From Weissella fangxianensis (GTDB taxonomy: Bacteria > Bacillota > Bacilli > Lactobacillales > Lactobacillaceae): a DNA stretch of 64,000 nt. Location: the NCBI RefSeq assembly GCF_024718545.1, contig NZ_JAMXDB010000001.1:124001-188000 (forward strand), written 5' to 3'. This document shows, piece after piece, positions 16,916-26,217 of the stretch. Numbering within the stretch: position 1 is the stretch's first letter; every line of letters starts with the position of its first letter. The position numbers were made by a program, and so were the translations under genes. Below the pieces are notes generated by a model, which did no database searches, was not told the origin of the DNA, and worked only from the letters and a program-made list of their open reading frames with translations.

Positions 16916-17032
16916 TTGGTTTTATACCAAAAAAATACGCACTAGTTCTCAATAGTTTGACGGGTGCCCCTTTACCGGGTCGCCAGGCTACATGCGAGGC
17001 TAGGTGGAAAAAACATTTGGAGGCAGATACTC
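16916..17032 (+). promoter_or_regulatory. Possible structured leader of rpsB
   Basis: The leader is markedly more G/C-rich than nearby intergenic DNA (GGGTGCCCC, CCGGGTCGCC, GCGAGGCTAGG), with GGCTA occurring twice. Autoregulatory rpsB leaders are known in bacteria, but I could not match this one to a known fold by eye. It ends at the GGAGG ribosome site (17019-17023). Confidence 0.35.
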
Positions 17033-17809
17033 ATGGCAGTAATCTCAATGAAGCAATTGCTTGAAGCTGGTGTACACTTCGGACACCAAACTCGTCGCTG
17101 GAACCCAAAGATGTCAGATTACATCTTTACGGAACGTAACGGCATTTACATTATCGATTTGCAAAAGACAGTTAAGTTGGTTGACCAAGCATATAACTAT
17201 GTTCGCGATGCAGCTGCTGATGGTGCAACGGTATTGTTCGTTGGTACTAAGAAGCAAGCACAAGACTCAATTGCTGAAGAAGCAACTCGTGCAAACATGT
17301 TCTACGTTAACCACCGTTGGTTAGGTGGAACTTTGACTAACTGGAAGACTATCCAAGCTCGTATTGCCCGTCTAAAGGAATTGCGTGCAATGGAAGACGA
17401 CGGTACTTTCGAACGTTTGCCAAAGAAGGAAGTTTCTTTGCTAATCAAGCAACGTGAGAAGTTGGACAAGTTCTTGGGTGGTATTGCTGATATGCCTAAG
17501 ATTCCTGATTTGATGTTCATCGTTGATCCTCACAAGGAACAATTGGCTGTGCAAGAAGCACACAAGTTGAACATTCCTATCGTGGCTATGGTCGACACTA
17601 ATGCTGACCCTGATCAAATTGACGTTAAGATTCCATCAAACGATGATGCAATCCGTGCCGTACGTTTGATTACTTCAAAGATGGCAGATGCTATCATCGA
17701 AGGTAACCAAGGTGAAGATTCTGTTGATGAAGCTGAATTTGCAGCTGAAGGTGACAAGCCTGCATCAATCGAAGAATTAACTGACCTTGTAGAAGGTAAG
17801 AAGAACTAA
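17033..17809 (+). CDS. rpsB: Small-subunit ribosomal protein S2
   Basis: Ribosomal protein S2, 258 residues, needed for late 30S assembly and S1 binding. The start [20 protein letters not shown] is diagnostic, with RRWNPKM and [10 protein letters not shown] following. The C-terminus has an acidic extension ([16 protein letters not shown]). GGAGG lies 9 bases before the ATG at 17033; a more upstream in-frame start at 16964 falls in the leader and is rejected. Codon use is strongly biased (for example GGT, CGT, AAG), as expected for a highly expressed gene. tsf follows, as in most bacteria, but with a terminator and likely a second promoter between them. Confidence 0.99.
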   Translation: MAVISMKQLLEAGVHFGHQTRRWNPKMSDYIFTERNGIYIIDLQKTVKLVDQAYNYVRDAAADGATVLFVGTKKQAQDSIAEEATRANMFYVNHRWLGGTLTNWKTIQARIARLKELRAMEDDGTFERLPKKEVSLLIKQREKLDKFLGGIADMPKIPDLMFIVDPHKEQLAVQEAHKLNIPIVAMVDTNADPDQIDVKIPSNDDAIRAVRLITSKMADAIIEGNQGEDSVDEAEFAAEGDKPASIEELTDLVEGKKN

Positions 17810-17828
17810 TTATCTTTTGCTAAGTGAC

Positions 17829-17865
17829 AAAAAGCTTATTCCTATTATGGGAATAAGCTTTTTTT
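17829..17865 (+). terminator. Terminator between rpsB and tsf
   Basis: AAAAGCTTATTCC pairs with GGGAATAAGCTTTT around a short loop, followed by T. Read-through or a promoter near 17938 (TATACT) would be needed for tsf. Confidence 0.85.
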
Positions 17866-17984
17866 GCGCTCTAGGCAAAACTCATGTAAAATGGTACTAG
17901 ATATCTAATAAGTGTATAGAAAATCATCATATTTTCGTGTATACTAGTTGAGATAAGATTTAGCATATACAAGGAGACCATAAA

Positions 17985-19609
<1,625 letters not shown>

Positions 19610-19613
19610 AATT

Positions 19614-20171
19614 ATGGCTAATGCAATTATTGAATCAGCAAAAGAACGTATGGACAAAGCTGGCGATGCATTACGTCGTGAGTTAGGTAACATCCGTGCA
19701 GGTGTTGCTAATCCATCAATTCTACGTAATATTACGGCAGAATACTATGGGGCAGAGACACCACTTAATCAATTAGCATCGGTAACGGTACCTGAAGCAC
19801 GTGTATTGTTGATTACACCTTTTGATAAGACAGCTTTAAAGGGAATTGAGCAAGCTATTTTTGCTTCTGATTTGGGATTAACACCAGCAAACGATGGTTC
19901 AGTCATTCGTTTGGTTATTCCTGCATTAACTGAGGAAACTCGTAAAGACTTAGCTAAAGAAGTTAAAGCAGAATCAGAAAAAGCAAAGGTTGCCGTTCGA
20001 AATGTTCGTCGTGATGCGATGGATGATGCTAAAAAGGCATTAAAGAACAACGACTTGTCTGAAGATGAAGCACATAGCGTTGAAGATAACATTCAAAAAG
20101 CAACAGATGCTGCTATTAAGAATGTTGACGAGATTGCTGCTGATAAAGAAAAAGAATTGTTGACGATTTAG
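19614..20171 (+). CDS. frr: Ribosome recycling factor
   Basis: Splits post-termination ribosomes with EF-G. The 185-residue protein has the three-helix domain I ([20 protein letters not shown]) and the small beta/alpha domain II ([36 protein letters not shown]). Then [19 protein letters not shown] and [15 protein letters not shown] complete the signature. It is the last gene of the rpsB-tsf-pyrH-frr cluster, closed by a terminator. Confidence 0.99.
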   Translation: MANAIIESAKERMDKAGDALRRELGNIRAGVANPSILRNITAEYYGAETPLNQLASVTVPEARVLLITPFDKTALKGIEQAIFASDLGLTPANDGSVIRLVIPALTEETRKDLAKEVKAESEKAKVAVRNVRRDAMDDAKKALKNNDLSEDEAHSVEDNIQKATDAAIKNVDEIAADKEKELLTI

Positions 20172-20187
20172 TCAATAATTAATTTCC

Positions 20188-20228
20188 AAAAAGAATTGGG
20201 GACAATTGTTCTCAATTCTTTTTTATTT
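20188..20228 (+). terminator. Terminator after frr
   Basis: AAAGAATTG and CAATTCTTT pair, with partial pairing continuing inward, followed by a T-rich stretch. Confidence 0.8.
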
Positions 20229-20241
20229 TTTAATAAATTCA

Positions 20242-20272
20242 TTGCTTATTTAACGATTTATTTGTGTATAAT
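20242..20272 (+). promoter_or_regulatory. Putative promoter of the LCP gene
   Basis: TATAAT (20267-20272) is consensus; TTGCTT lies 19 bases upstream, a slightly long spacer. Confidence 0.5.
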
Positions 20273-20367
20273 GCTTTATAGGTGGAATATACTACACAAA
20301 ATAACGCCTGTTTTCAGGAGTAGGAATGCCAGCAATTTTTATAGGTGGCAATTAGGGAGGATAGCTC

Positions 20368-21477
20368 ATGGATGACGAGCAAAAAGTATCTCGCTCAACA
20401 CGTAATAATAAAAAAGGCAAAAAGAAATCGCATAAGGTACGAAATACGATTCTAAGCATTTTGTTATTATTGATATTAGCGGTAGCTGGTTTACTTGGTT
20501 ATGCATACATGCAAACCAAAGGTGCTGTTGATAAGGCCTATGTTGCGCCGAATATCAAAAAAGCACGTGACGTTTCAGGTGTTCTTAAGAAGGGTAAGCC
20601 CATTTCAATTTTGTTATTGGGTACCGATACGGGGGAATTAAATCGTAATTATAAAGGTCGTACCGATTCTATGATGGTTTTGACAATCAATCCAAAAACA
20701 AATAAAACAACGATTATGTCAATTCCTCGTGATACGTTGATTGCGATTGATGGTTATGAAAATACATTCCCACAAAAAATCAACTCGGCTTATTCATATG
20801 GCTCAGCAGCCACAACGATTAAGACTGTTCAGAAGTGGCTAAATGTCCCAATTGATTATTATGCTTTGGTCAACATGGGTGGTATGGAGAAGGTTGTTAA
20901 CAAAATTGGTGGTGTAAAAGTAAATTCACCATTAACCTTTGATTTTAACCCAGACACAGCCCATGCTACTGGTAACAATGTTTACAGCTTTACTGAGGGA
21001 TCAAGTACTTATTCGCATAATGGGCAAACATACTCAAAGATGAATGGTAAGGCAGCGCTAGCATTTTCGCGTATGCGTTATGATGATCCGAAGGGCGACT
21101 ATGGTCGCCAAATTCGTCAGCGATTAGTTCTGCAGGGAATTATTGAAGCTGCCAAGGATAATCCAACAAAGTTATTGGACTCTGGCTTCTTAAATTCAGT
21201 TTCTTCATCAACGCAAACTGACTTAACTTACAATGATATGATTACCATTGCGCGTAAGTATGCGAAGGCAGCTGGCAATATCTCTAATGATAATATTCAA
21301 GGAGATAGTTACAGTTTGTCATCTGGTTCGACTGAAGTTGTATCGAGTGATGAGAAACAACGGGCAACAAATGTCTTACGTAAATCATTGGATCTAAAAT
21401 CCGCTAAAACTGGACCACTATATGGTGGTAATGTTTCAGTGTCTGAAATGAATTCACTTGGTGTACCAACAAATTAA
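20368..21477 (+). CDS. LytR-CpsA-Psr family glycopolymer ligase
   Basis: Membrane-bound enzyme of 369 residues that attaches wall teichoic acid or capsule-type polymers from lipid carriers to peptidoglycan. A Lys-rich cytoplasmic start (NKKGKKKSHK) is followed by a membrane segment (about residues 30-50). The LCP domain contains ISILLLGTDTGE, the Arg/Asp-rich GRTDSMMVLTINP, IMSIPRDTLI, KINSAYSYG and ALAFSRMRYDDPKGDYGRQIRQ, which holds the pyrophosphate-binding arginines. GGAGG at 20356-20360 sets the start. It forms a single-gene unit with its own terminator. Confidence 0.95.
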   Translation: MDDEQKVSRSTRNNKKGKKKSHKVRNTILSILLLLILAVAGLLGYAYMQTKGAVDKAYVAPNIKKARDVSGVLKKGKPISILLLGTDTGELNRNYKGRTDSMMVLTINPKTNKTTIMSIPRDTLIAIDGYENTFPQKINSAYSYGSAATTIKTVQKWLNVPIDYYALVNMGGMEKVVNKIGGVKVNSPLTFDFNPDTAHATGNNVYSFTEGSSTYSHNGQTYSKMNGKAALAFSRMRYDDPKGDYGRQIRQRLVLQGIIEAAKDNPTKLLDSGFLNSVSSSTQTDLTYNDMITIARKYAKAAGNISNDNIQGDSYSLSSGSTEVVSSDEKQRATNVLRKSLDLKSAKTGPLYGGNVSVSEMNSLGVPTN

Positions 21478-21495
21478 TATATTTTAGTGCGAGAC

Positions 21496-21535
21496 AAAGT
21501 AGTTGGAACAAAACAATGTTCCAACTACTTTTTTA
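21496..21535 (+). terminator. Terminator after the LCP gene
   Basis: AAGTAGTTGGAACA (21497-21510) pairs perfectly with TGTTCCAACTACTT (21517-21530), followed by T. It belongs to the recurrent TTGGRACA hairpin family. Confidence 0.92.
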
Positions 21536-21640
21536 TTTGTCTATACCACTGAATGTTAGCATTGTTAACATAATTCCTGACGACCTTTCGAGATGTGCTT
21601 ATACTGATGTTATTATTTCAAGAAAGCGCAGGTGATAAAA

Positions 21641-22825
21641 ATGAATGGTGCAGACGTTGCATGGGTATTAATTAGCGCAGGGTTAGTTTGGTTGATGGTG
21701 CCAGGATTGGCATTGTTTTATGGTGGCTTGTCAGAAACACGGACAACAGTTAACACATTGGCGATGGTGATGATTGCAATTGCCGTTGGTGGCGTCATTT
21801 GGTTTACAGTCGGTTACTCATTAGCATTTAGTGGGTCAGGTCCAATTATTGGTAACCTAGATGCAGCATTTTTACATGATGTTTCGATGACCAAGGGTAC
21901 ACGTGACTTAGGAATATCTGACGGACTATTTGCTCTCTTCCAGGGGATGTTCCCGATGATTACCATGGCCATTATTGCTGGCTCAGTAGTTGGTCGGATG
22001 AACTTTAAGGCATTTATCCTATTTCTAATTGCCTGGATGTTACTCGTTTATATACCTTTGGCACACATGATTTGGGGTGGTGGTATTCTAGCCCAACATG
22101 GCGCCCTTGATTTTGCTGGTGGCGATGTGGTTCATATTTCATCAGGTGTATCTGGTTTGGTGTTAGCCCTGATGATTGGCAAGCGGCGGGTAAATACTGA
22201 CACAACTGGTAATAACCTAATGGCAACGGTTATCGGCGGTGGCTTGCTTTGGTTTGGATGGTTCGGATTTAATGCTGGATCAGCTTTAGCTGCGGATGGG
22301 GTAGCCATTGTTGCTTTTACTAATACTAATATCGCCGCAGCATTTGCGATGTTGACATGGGTTATTCTTGATTTTATTTTATTCAAGCGTGTTCGAATTT
22401 CCGGGGCAATTTCCGGTGGTGTTGCTGGACTAGTTGTTATTACACCAGGTGCTGGCTTTGTACAACCAGTTGGTGCCATGTTTATGGGCGTGCTAGTTGC
22501 TATTGGTGCTTACTTTGCAACAACCGTTATGAAATATCGATTGGGTTATGATGATACCCTTGATGCATTTGGTCTGCATGGTGTCGGTGGTGTCATTGGT
22601 GGTATTTTAACAGGAGTCTTTGCCTCGAAACCTTTAGCTGGGGTATCAGTTAGTTGGCAAGTCATGGGAACACAACTTGGGGCTATCTTAGTAACGATTA
22701 TTGCCGTTGTCATCCTAACGTTCATTATTGCTAAGTTGGTGAATTTGATAACACCGTTACGAGTTGATGAAGCTATTGAGGAAGATGGACTGGATTATGA
22801 CCTGCATGGTGAAGTTAATGCTTAA
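21641..22825 (+). CDS. amt: Ammonium channel/transporter Amt
   Basis: Trimeric ammonium channel, 394 residues, about eleven membrane segments. Conserved elements: VPGLALFYGGL, FQGMFPMITMAIIAGSVVGRM, WMLLVYIPLAHMIWGG, the first pore His in VVHISSGVSGL, GWFGFNAGSAL, and the second pore His in FGLHGVGGVIGG. The short C-terminal tail (EEDGLDYDLHGE) is cytosolic. AGGTG at 21630-21634 suits the ATG at 21641. A glnK/PII gene, the usual neighbour, is absent; instead a Cys/His-rich microprotein with its own promoter follows. Confidence 0.96.
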   Translation: MNGADVAWVLISAGLVWLMVPGLALFYGGLSETRTTVNTLAMVMIAIAVGGVIWFTVGYSLAFSGSGPIIGNLDAAFLHDVSMTKGTRDLGISDGLFALFQGMFPMITMAIIAGSVVGRMNFKAFILFLIAWMLLVYIPLAHMIWGGGILAQHGALDFAGGDVVHISSGVSGLVLALMIGKRRVNTDTTGNNLMATVIGGGLLWFGWFGFNAGSALAADGVAIVAFTNTNIAAAFAMLTWVILDFILFKRVRISGAISGGVAGLVVITPGAGFVQPVGAMFMGVLVAIGAYFATTVMKYRLGYDDTLDAFGLHGVGGVIGGILTGVFASKPLAGVSVSWQVMGTQLGAILVTIIAVVILTFIIAKLVNLITPLRVDEAIEEDGLDYDLHGEVNA

Positions 22826-22829
22826 TTTA

Positions 22830-22858
22830 TTGACTTTTTAAGGTAAATAGTTTAATAT
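22830..22858 (+). promoter_or_regulatory. Promoter of the 37-residue microprotein
   Basis: TTGACT and TAATAT are separated by 17 bases. It starts 4 bases after the amt stop, so the microprotein can be expressed independently of amt. Confidence 0.75.
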
Positions 22859-22876
22859 TAGTCCGCAAGTTAATAT

Positions 22877-22904
22877 TACAGAAATGTAAAGACTATCTTT
22901 ACAT
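22877..22904 (+). promoter_or_regulatory. Overlapping palindromes in the microprotein leader
   Basis: TTACA-GAAA-TGTAA (22877-22890) overlaps ATGTAAAG-ACTAT-CTTTACAT (22884-22904). They lie downstream of the promoter and could be a repressor site or an RNA hairpin. The first resembles the TACA-N-TGTA design of copper-type repressor sites but has a longer spacer. Confidence 0.5.
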
Positions 22905-22931
22905 GGAATAAATACTAAGGGAGGTAAATTT

Positions 22932-23045
22932 ATGTTTGGAATTAATATGTTGAACAAAAAAGTTGATTGCGCTGTTCGTGCATATAAAAACATGGATATT
23001 CAGCGCCACCCGGATAAGTGCCATCATCATCACGATATGCACTAA
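22932..23045 (+). CDS. 37-residue Cys/His-rich microprotein
   Basis: A short open frame with every sign of a real gene: consensus promoter at 22830-22858, GGGAGG at 22919-22924 at good spacing before the ATG, and two hairpins including a strong terminator after the stop. The product starts MFGINMLNKKVDCAVRAYKN and has Cys13 and Cys30, His26, a run of four His at 31-34 and a final His37. The spacing suggests a small metal-binding protein (Zn, Cu or Ni). No membrane segment is evident. I recognise no family; function is inferred only from composition. It could be a metal buffer, a small regulator, or linked to the amt upstream. Confidence 0.75.
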   Translation: MFGINMLNKKVDCAVRAYKNMDIQRHPDKCHHHHDMH

Positions 23046-23064
23046 TTAGGCGATGATTAACTGG

Positions 23065-23091
23065 GCTCTGACCACTATTGGTCACTTGAGC
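23065..23091 (+). repeat. Stem-loop after the microprotein gene
   Basis: GCTC...GAGC and GACCA...TGGTC form a nested hairpin with a 4-base loop CTAT. No T run follows; it may stabilise the short mRNA. Confidence 0.55.
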
Positions 23092-23105
23092 TGAATATTT
23101 AAGAG

Positions 23106-23139
23106 ACTGGAACAACAGGTAATGTTCCAGTTTTTTTTA
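23106..23139 (+). terminator. Terminator after the microprotein gene
   Basis: ACTGGAACA (23106-23114) pairs with TGTTCCAGT (23123-23131), followed by eight T. Member of the recurrent hairpin family. Confidence 0.92.
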
Positions 23140-23357
23140 TGTTTAAAAATCTTCGGCTATAATTAAGGGAGATTTAAGCATAAATAATCCAAGAATCAAA
23201 GACTATACCAATTTATACCAAAAGACAATGTTAAACGTTATAAAGTCATTGACGGATATTAAGCAACGCGTGATAATGGTCATTGAACTTAAAATAATAA
23301 ACAAAAAATACTATACCATTAGTGAAAACGTTGTATTAGTAGTATAAGGAGAAAAAC
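23140..23357 (+). promoter_or_regulatory. Leader/promoter region of glmS
   Basis: This completes a 312-base gene-free stretch that starts at 23046. TATAAT at 23158-23163 is a likely -10 with a poor -35. TATACCA is repeated at 23204-23210 and 23214-23220 (10-base period) and again at 23312-23318; on the other strand these read TGGTATA, reminiscent of GntR-type amino-sugar regulator sites. I looked for the glmS ribozyme core and do not see it. AAGGAG lies just before the glmS ATG. Confidence 0.4.
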
Positions 23358-25175
23358 ATGTTCTGTGGAATTGTTGGATTTACGGGAAATAATTACCAAT
23401 CAGCACCTATTCTATTAAAGGGATTACAAAAGTTAGAATATCGTGGCTATGATTCTGCTGGTTTATACGTGGCAGATCAGGCTGATGGCACGGATCAACT
23501 TGTGAAAGAGAATGGTCGTGTTTCAGAATTAGTAAAATTGGTTTCAGAAAAAAACGTCAAAGGAACTGCTGGGATTGCGCACACTCGTTGGGCAACCCAT
23601 GGTAGTCCCTCGGTTGCCAATGCTCATCCACACGTTTCTGCAGACGGTCGCTTTTACTTAGTCCATAATGGTGTGATTGAAAATTACCTTGAATTAAAAG
23701 ATGACTATCTAGCCAACGTGACTTTCCAATCAGACACGGATACTGAAGTTGCTGTCCAATTGATTGATAAGTTTGTTAAGGAGGGGGCAACCACTTTTGA
23801 AGCTTTGAAAAAGTTGATTGCTTTGTTAGATAGTAATTCTGCTTATGGTTTCCTATTGATGGATCGTGAAGAGCCTGAGCGGATGTACGTTGCTAAGCAA
23901 AAGTCACCTTTGTTGATTGGTATTGGGGCTGATTTTAATGTTGTGACGTCAGATGCTGTAGCGATGCTTGACCAAACCCATGACTTTATTGAATTACATG
24001 ACGGGGAAGTGGCTATCGTTGATCCAGATAATGTGCAATTATTTAGTGCTGCTGGTGAAGCGATGGATCGTGAACCTTTCCATTTGGATATTGATGCAAC
24101 CGAGACTGATAAGGGTGCTTATCCATTCTATATGTTAAAGGAAATTGATGAACAACCAGTGGTGATTCGTCACTTGATCTCACGTTACTTACCTAAGGAT
24201 GGTCAGCCACAAATTGGTGAAGGTATTGTGAAGGATATGCGAGCTGCCGACCGCATTTATATTGTGGCTGCTGGTACGTCTTATCATGCTGGATTAGTGG
24301 GTGCTCGTTTGTTCGAACGTTGGTCAGGTATTCCAACTGAAGTACATGTATCATCAGAATTCGCCTACGAGCAACCATTATTATCAGAAAATCCATTCTT
24401 TATTTTCTTATCACAATCGGGTGAAACTGCCGATTCACGCGAGGTTTTGCAAAATATCAATGCCCAAGGCTTTAAGTCATTGACCTTAACGAACGTTGAA
24501 AAGTCAACGCTTTGGCGTGAAGCAACGTATGCGTTACCTTTGATTGCTGGTCCCGAAATAGCGGTGGCTTCAACGAAGGCCTATGTTGCGCAAGTAACGG
24601 TCGAAGCTATTTTGGCCTATGCTTTGGCTGATCGTGAGCAATTAGATGTTGATTTAGAACAAGAATTATCAAAGATTGCGATTGCCATCCAAGGGATCAT
24701 TGATGACAAAGAGCAAATTCAAGCAGTTGCCGAAGAGATGTTGGTGCCAGCACATCACGCCTTTTATATTGGTCGTGGGGTTGATTCAGCCGTCGTCCTA
24801 GAAGCTGCTTTGAAATTAAAAGAAATTTCATATGTTCAAACGGAAGGCTTCGCTGCTGGTGAGTTGAAGCACGGAACATTAGCTTTGATCGAGGAAGATA
24901 CACCCGTGATTGCGATGATGACGCAACCACGCTTGGCTGGTTTGGTTCGTGGTAACTTAGCTGAAACGCAAGCACGTGGCGCTAAGACTTATACGATTGT
25001 GAGTCAAGCAGTCGCTAAGCCTGAAGATGACTTGATTCTGCCAGATATCAATGAATTATTGACACCATTGGTTAGTGTTGTGCCAACACAATTATTGGCG
25101 TACTATACATCACTAGGCCGTGGCTTGGATGTTGATCATCCACGTAATTTGGCTAAGTCAGTTACTGTTCAATAG
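23358..25175 (+). CDS. glmS: Glutamine-fructose-6-phosphate aminotransferase
   Basis: Makes glucosamine-6-phosphate from fructose-6-phosphate and glutamine, the first step to peptidoglycan amino sugars. 605 residues: class II glutaminase domain (CGIVGFTG, HTRWATHG, HNGVIENY, SDTDTEV) followed by two SIS isomerase domains (AAGTSYHAGL, SQSGETADSREVL, ASTKAYVAQ, GRGVDSAVVLEAALKLKE) and C-terminal NLAKSVTVQ. The N-terminus reads Met-Phe-Cys, although the family needs Cys as residue 1 after Met removal; no other start codon places Cys second. AAGGAG spacing supports this ATG. The enzyme is probably active but its N-terminal processing is unexplained. Confidence 0.97.
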   Translation: MFCGIVGFTGNNYQSAPILLKGLQKLEYRGYDSAGLYVADQADGTDQLVKENGRVSELVKLVSEKNVKGTAGIAHTRWATHGSPSVANAHPHVSADGRFYLVHNGVIENYLELKDDYLANVTFQSDTDTEVAVQLIDKFVKEGATTFEALKKLIALLDSNSAYGFLLMDREEPERMYVAKQKSPLLIGIGADFNVVTSDAVAMLDQTHDFIELHDGEVAIVDPDNVQLFSAAGEAMDREPFHLDIDATETDKGAYPFYMLKEIDEQPVVIRHLISRYLPKDGQPQIGEGIVKDMRAADRIYIVAAGTSYHAGLVGARLFERWSGIPTEVHVSSEFAYEQPLLSENPFFIFLSQSGETADSREVLQNINAQGFKSLTLTNVEKSTLWREATYALPLIAGPEIAVASTKAYVAQVTVEAILAYALADREQLDVDLEQELSKIAIAIQGIIDDKEQIQAVAEEMLVPAHHAFYIGRGVDSAVVLEAALKLKEISYVQTEGFAAGELKHGTLALIEEDTPVIAMMTQPRLAGLVRGNLAETQARGAKTYTIVSQAVAKPEDDLILPDINELLTPLVSVVPTQLLAYYTSLGRGLDVDHPRNLAKSVTVQ

Positions 25176-25186
25176 AAAAATTATTA

Positions 25187-25220
25187 AACGTTGATTTGTT
25201 TAGACAAATCAGCGTTTTTT
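25187..25220 (+). terminator. Terminator after glmS
   Basis: AACGTTGATTTGT pairs with ACAAATCAGCGTT (one G-T pair) around TTAG, followed by T. Confidence 0.88.
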
Positions 25221-25275
25221 ATCATTGTATGACGTGTACAATAGAGGATAGGAAAAATGGTTTGGAGGACTAACA

Positions 25276-26106
25276 ATGTATAAAAATTTAGTTACACATA
25301 ATGGGAAGTTTCATGCTGATGATGTCTTTGCGAGTGTCATTATGACACGTCTTTTTCCGACACTAACAATTGTTAGAACTCGTGATGAAACAATGACTGG
25401 TGATCAAAGCAATTTTGTGTACGACGTTGGTGGTGGTGAGTTTGACCATCATGGGATTGATGATACACGTCAGCATGATAACGGTGTACCCATGGCTGCT
25501 TTTGGTTTGATTTGGCAACAATTTGGGAAACAATACATTGCTGATTTAAATCCAGACTTGGCACCGACAATAACGCAAGCAGTGTATGAGAAAATTGATA
25601 GTCATTTCATTGTTGGTATCGATGCCTTAGACAATGGCGTGTCAGCATATCAAAGTGAGGTATTCACCGTACCCGATATCATTAATGATTTTTATGAAGA
25701 AGATGATGAAGCCAATAGTTTTGACCGTGCGTTGGCTTTCGCAAAAATGATTTTAGAGAACCGTGTGAAGAAAACGGTTGCCAAAGAAATTGCCCAACAA
25801 GATGTGATTGCACAAGCGACTTTTGTGTCGGACCAAATTTTATTCGTCCCAATTTCAGGCCCATGGAAAGACTACGCAGAACAGTTTGATCAATTAGTAT
25901 TTGCTGTTTTGCCTCGTAAGGATGGTAATTGGATGATTCAAGGTGTTCCAGCTGCCCATGGTAGCTTTGAAGTGAAGCACGCAATTCCTCAAATAAAAGA
26001 AGAGGGCATTGTTTTTATTCATCGGACAGGGTTCATGGCTGTGGTAGACACAGCGGAACACGCGTTACAATTGGCTAAAGATGTTTTGAACGGTCGTGAA
26101 TCTTAA
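25276..26106 (+). CDS. MYG1 family protein (UPF0160)
   Basis: A 276-residue protein of the MYG1 family, related in motif to DHH phosphoesterases. The N-terminal THNGKFHADDVFASVIMTRL and VYDVGGGEFDHHG supply probable metal ligands; IVGIDALDNGV is another conserved block and the C-terminal FIHRTGFMAVVDT completes the family pattern. Eukaryotic MYG1 is an RNA exonuclease; the bacterial role is unknown. GGAGG precedes the ATG. It appears to be a single-gene unit; the promoter likely uses TACAAT near 25237. Confidence 0.92.
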   Translation: MYKNLVTHNGKFHADDVFASVIMTRLFPTLTIVRTRDETMTGDQSNFVYDVGGGEFDHHGIDDTRQHDNGVPMAAFGLIWQQFGKQYIADLNPDLAPTITQAVYEKIDSHFIVGIDALDNGVSAYQSEVFTVPDIINDFYEEDDEANSFDRALAFAKMILENRVKKTVAKEIAQQDVIAQATFVSDQILFVPISGPWKDYAEQFDQLVFAVLPRKDGNWMIQGVPAAHGSFEVKHAIPQIKEEGIVFIHRTGFMAVVDTAEHALQLAKDVLNGRES

Positions 26107-26217
26107 TGGATAAATGAATGCTTATTCATTTATAAAAAGTGACTACTTACGGTACAAGTCGTAAAAAAGTTAGGGTGTCTGGTATACTTAGTAATAGTAG
26201 AAAAGAGGAGGCCAAAC

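Noticed and set aside
23229-23348. Open frame of about 39 codons upstream of glmS, which extends upstream in frame to a GGGAG followed by ATA
   Set aside because: No usable start codon at the SD-like site, no SD at the internal ATG, and it overlaps the glmS promoter region.
23140-23357. glmS ribozyme
   Set aside because: I looked for the conserved AGCGCC and GGCGACGAGG core elements and do not see them.
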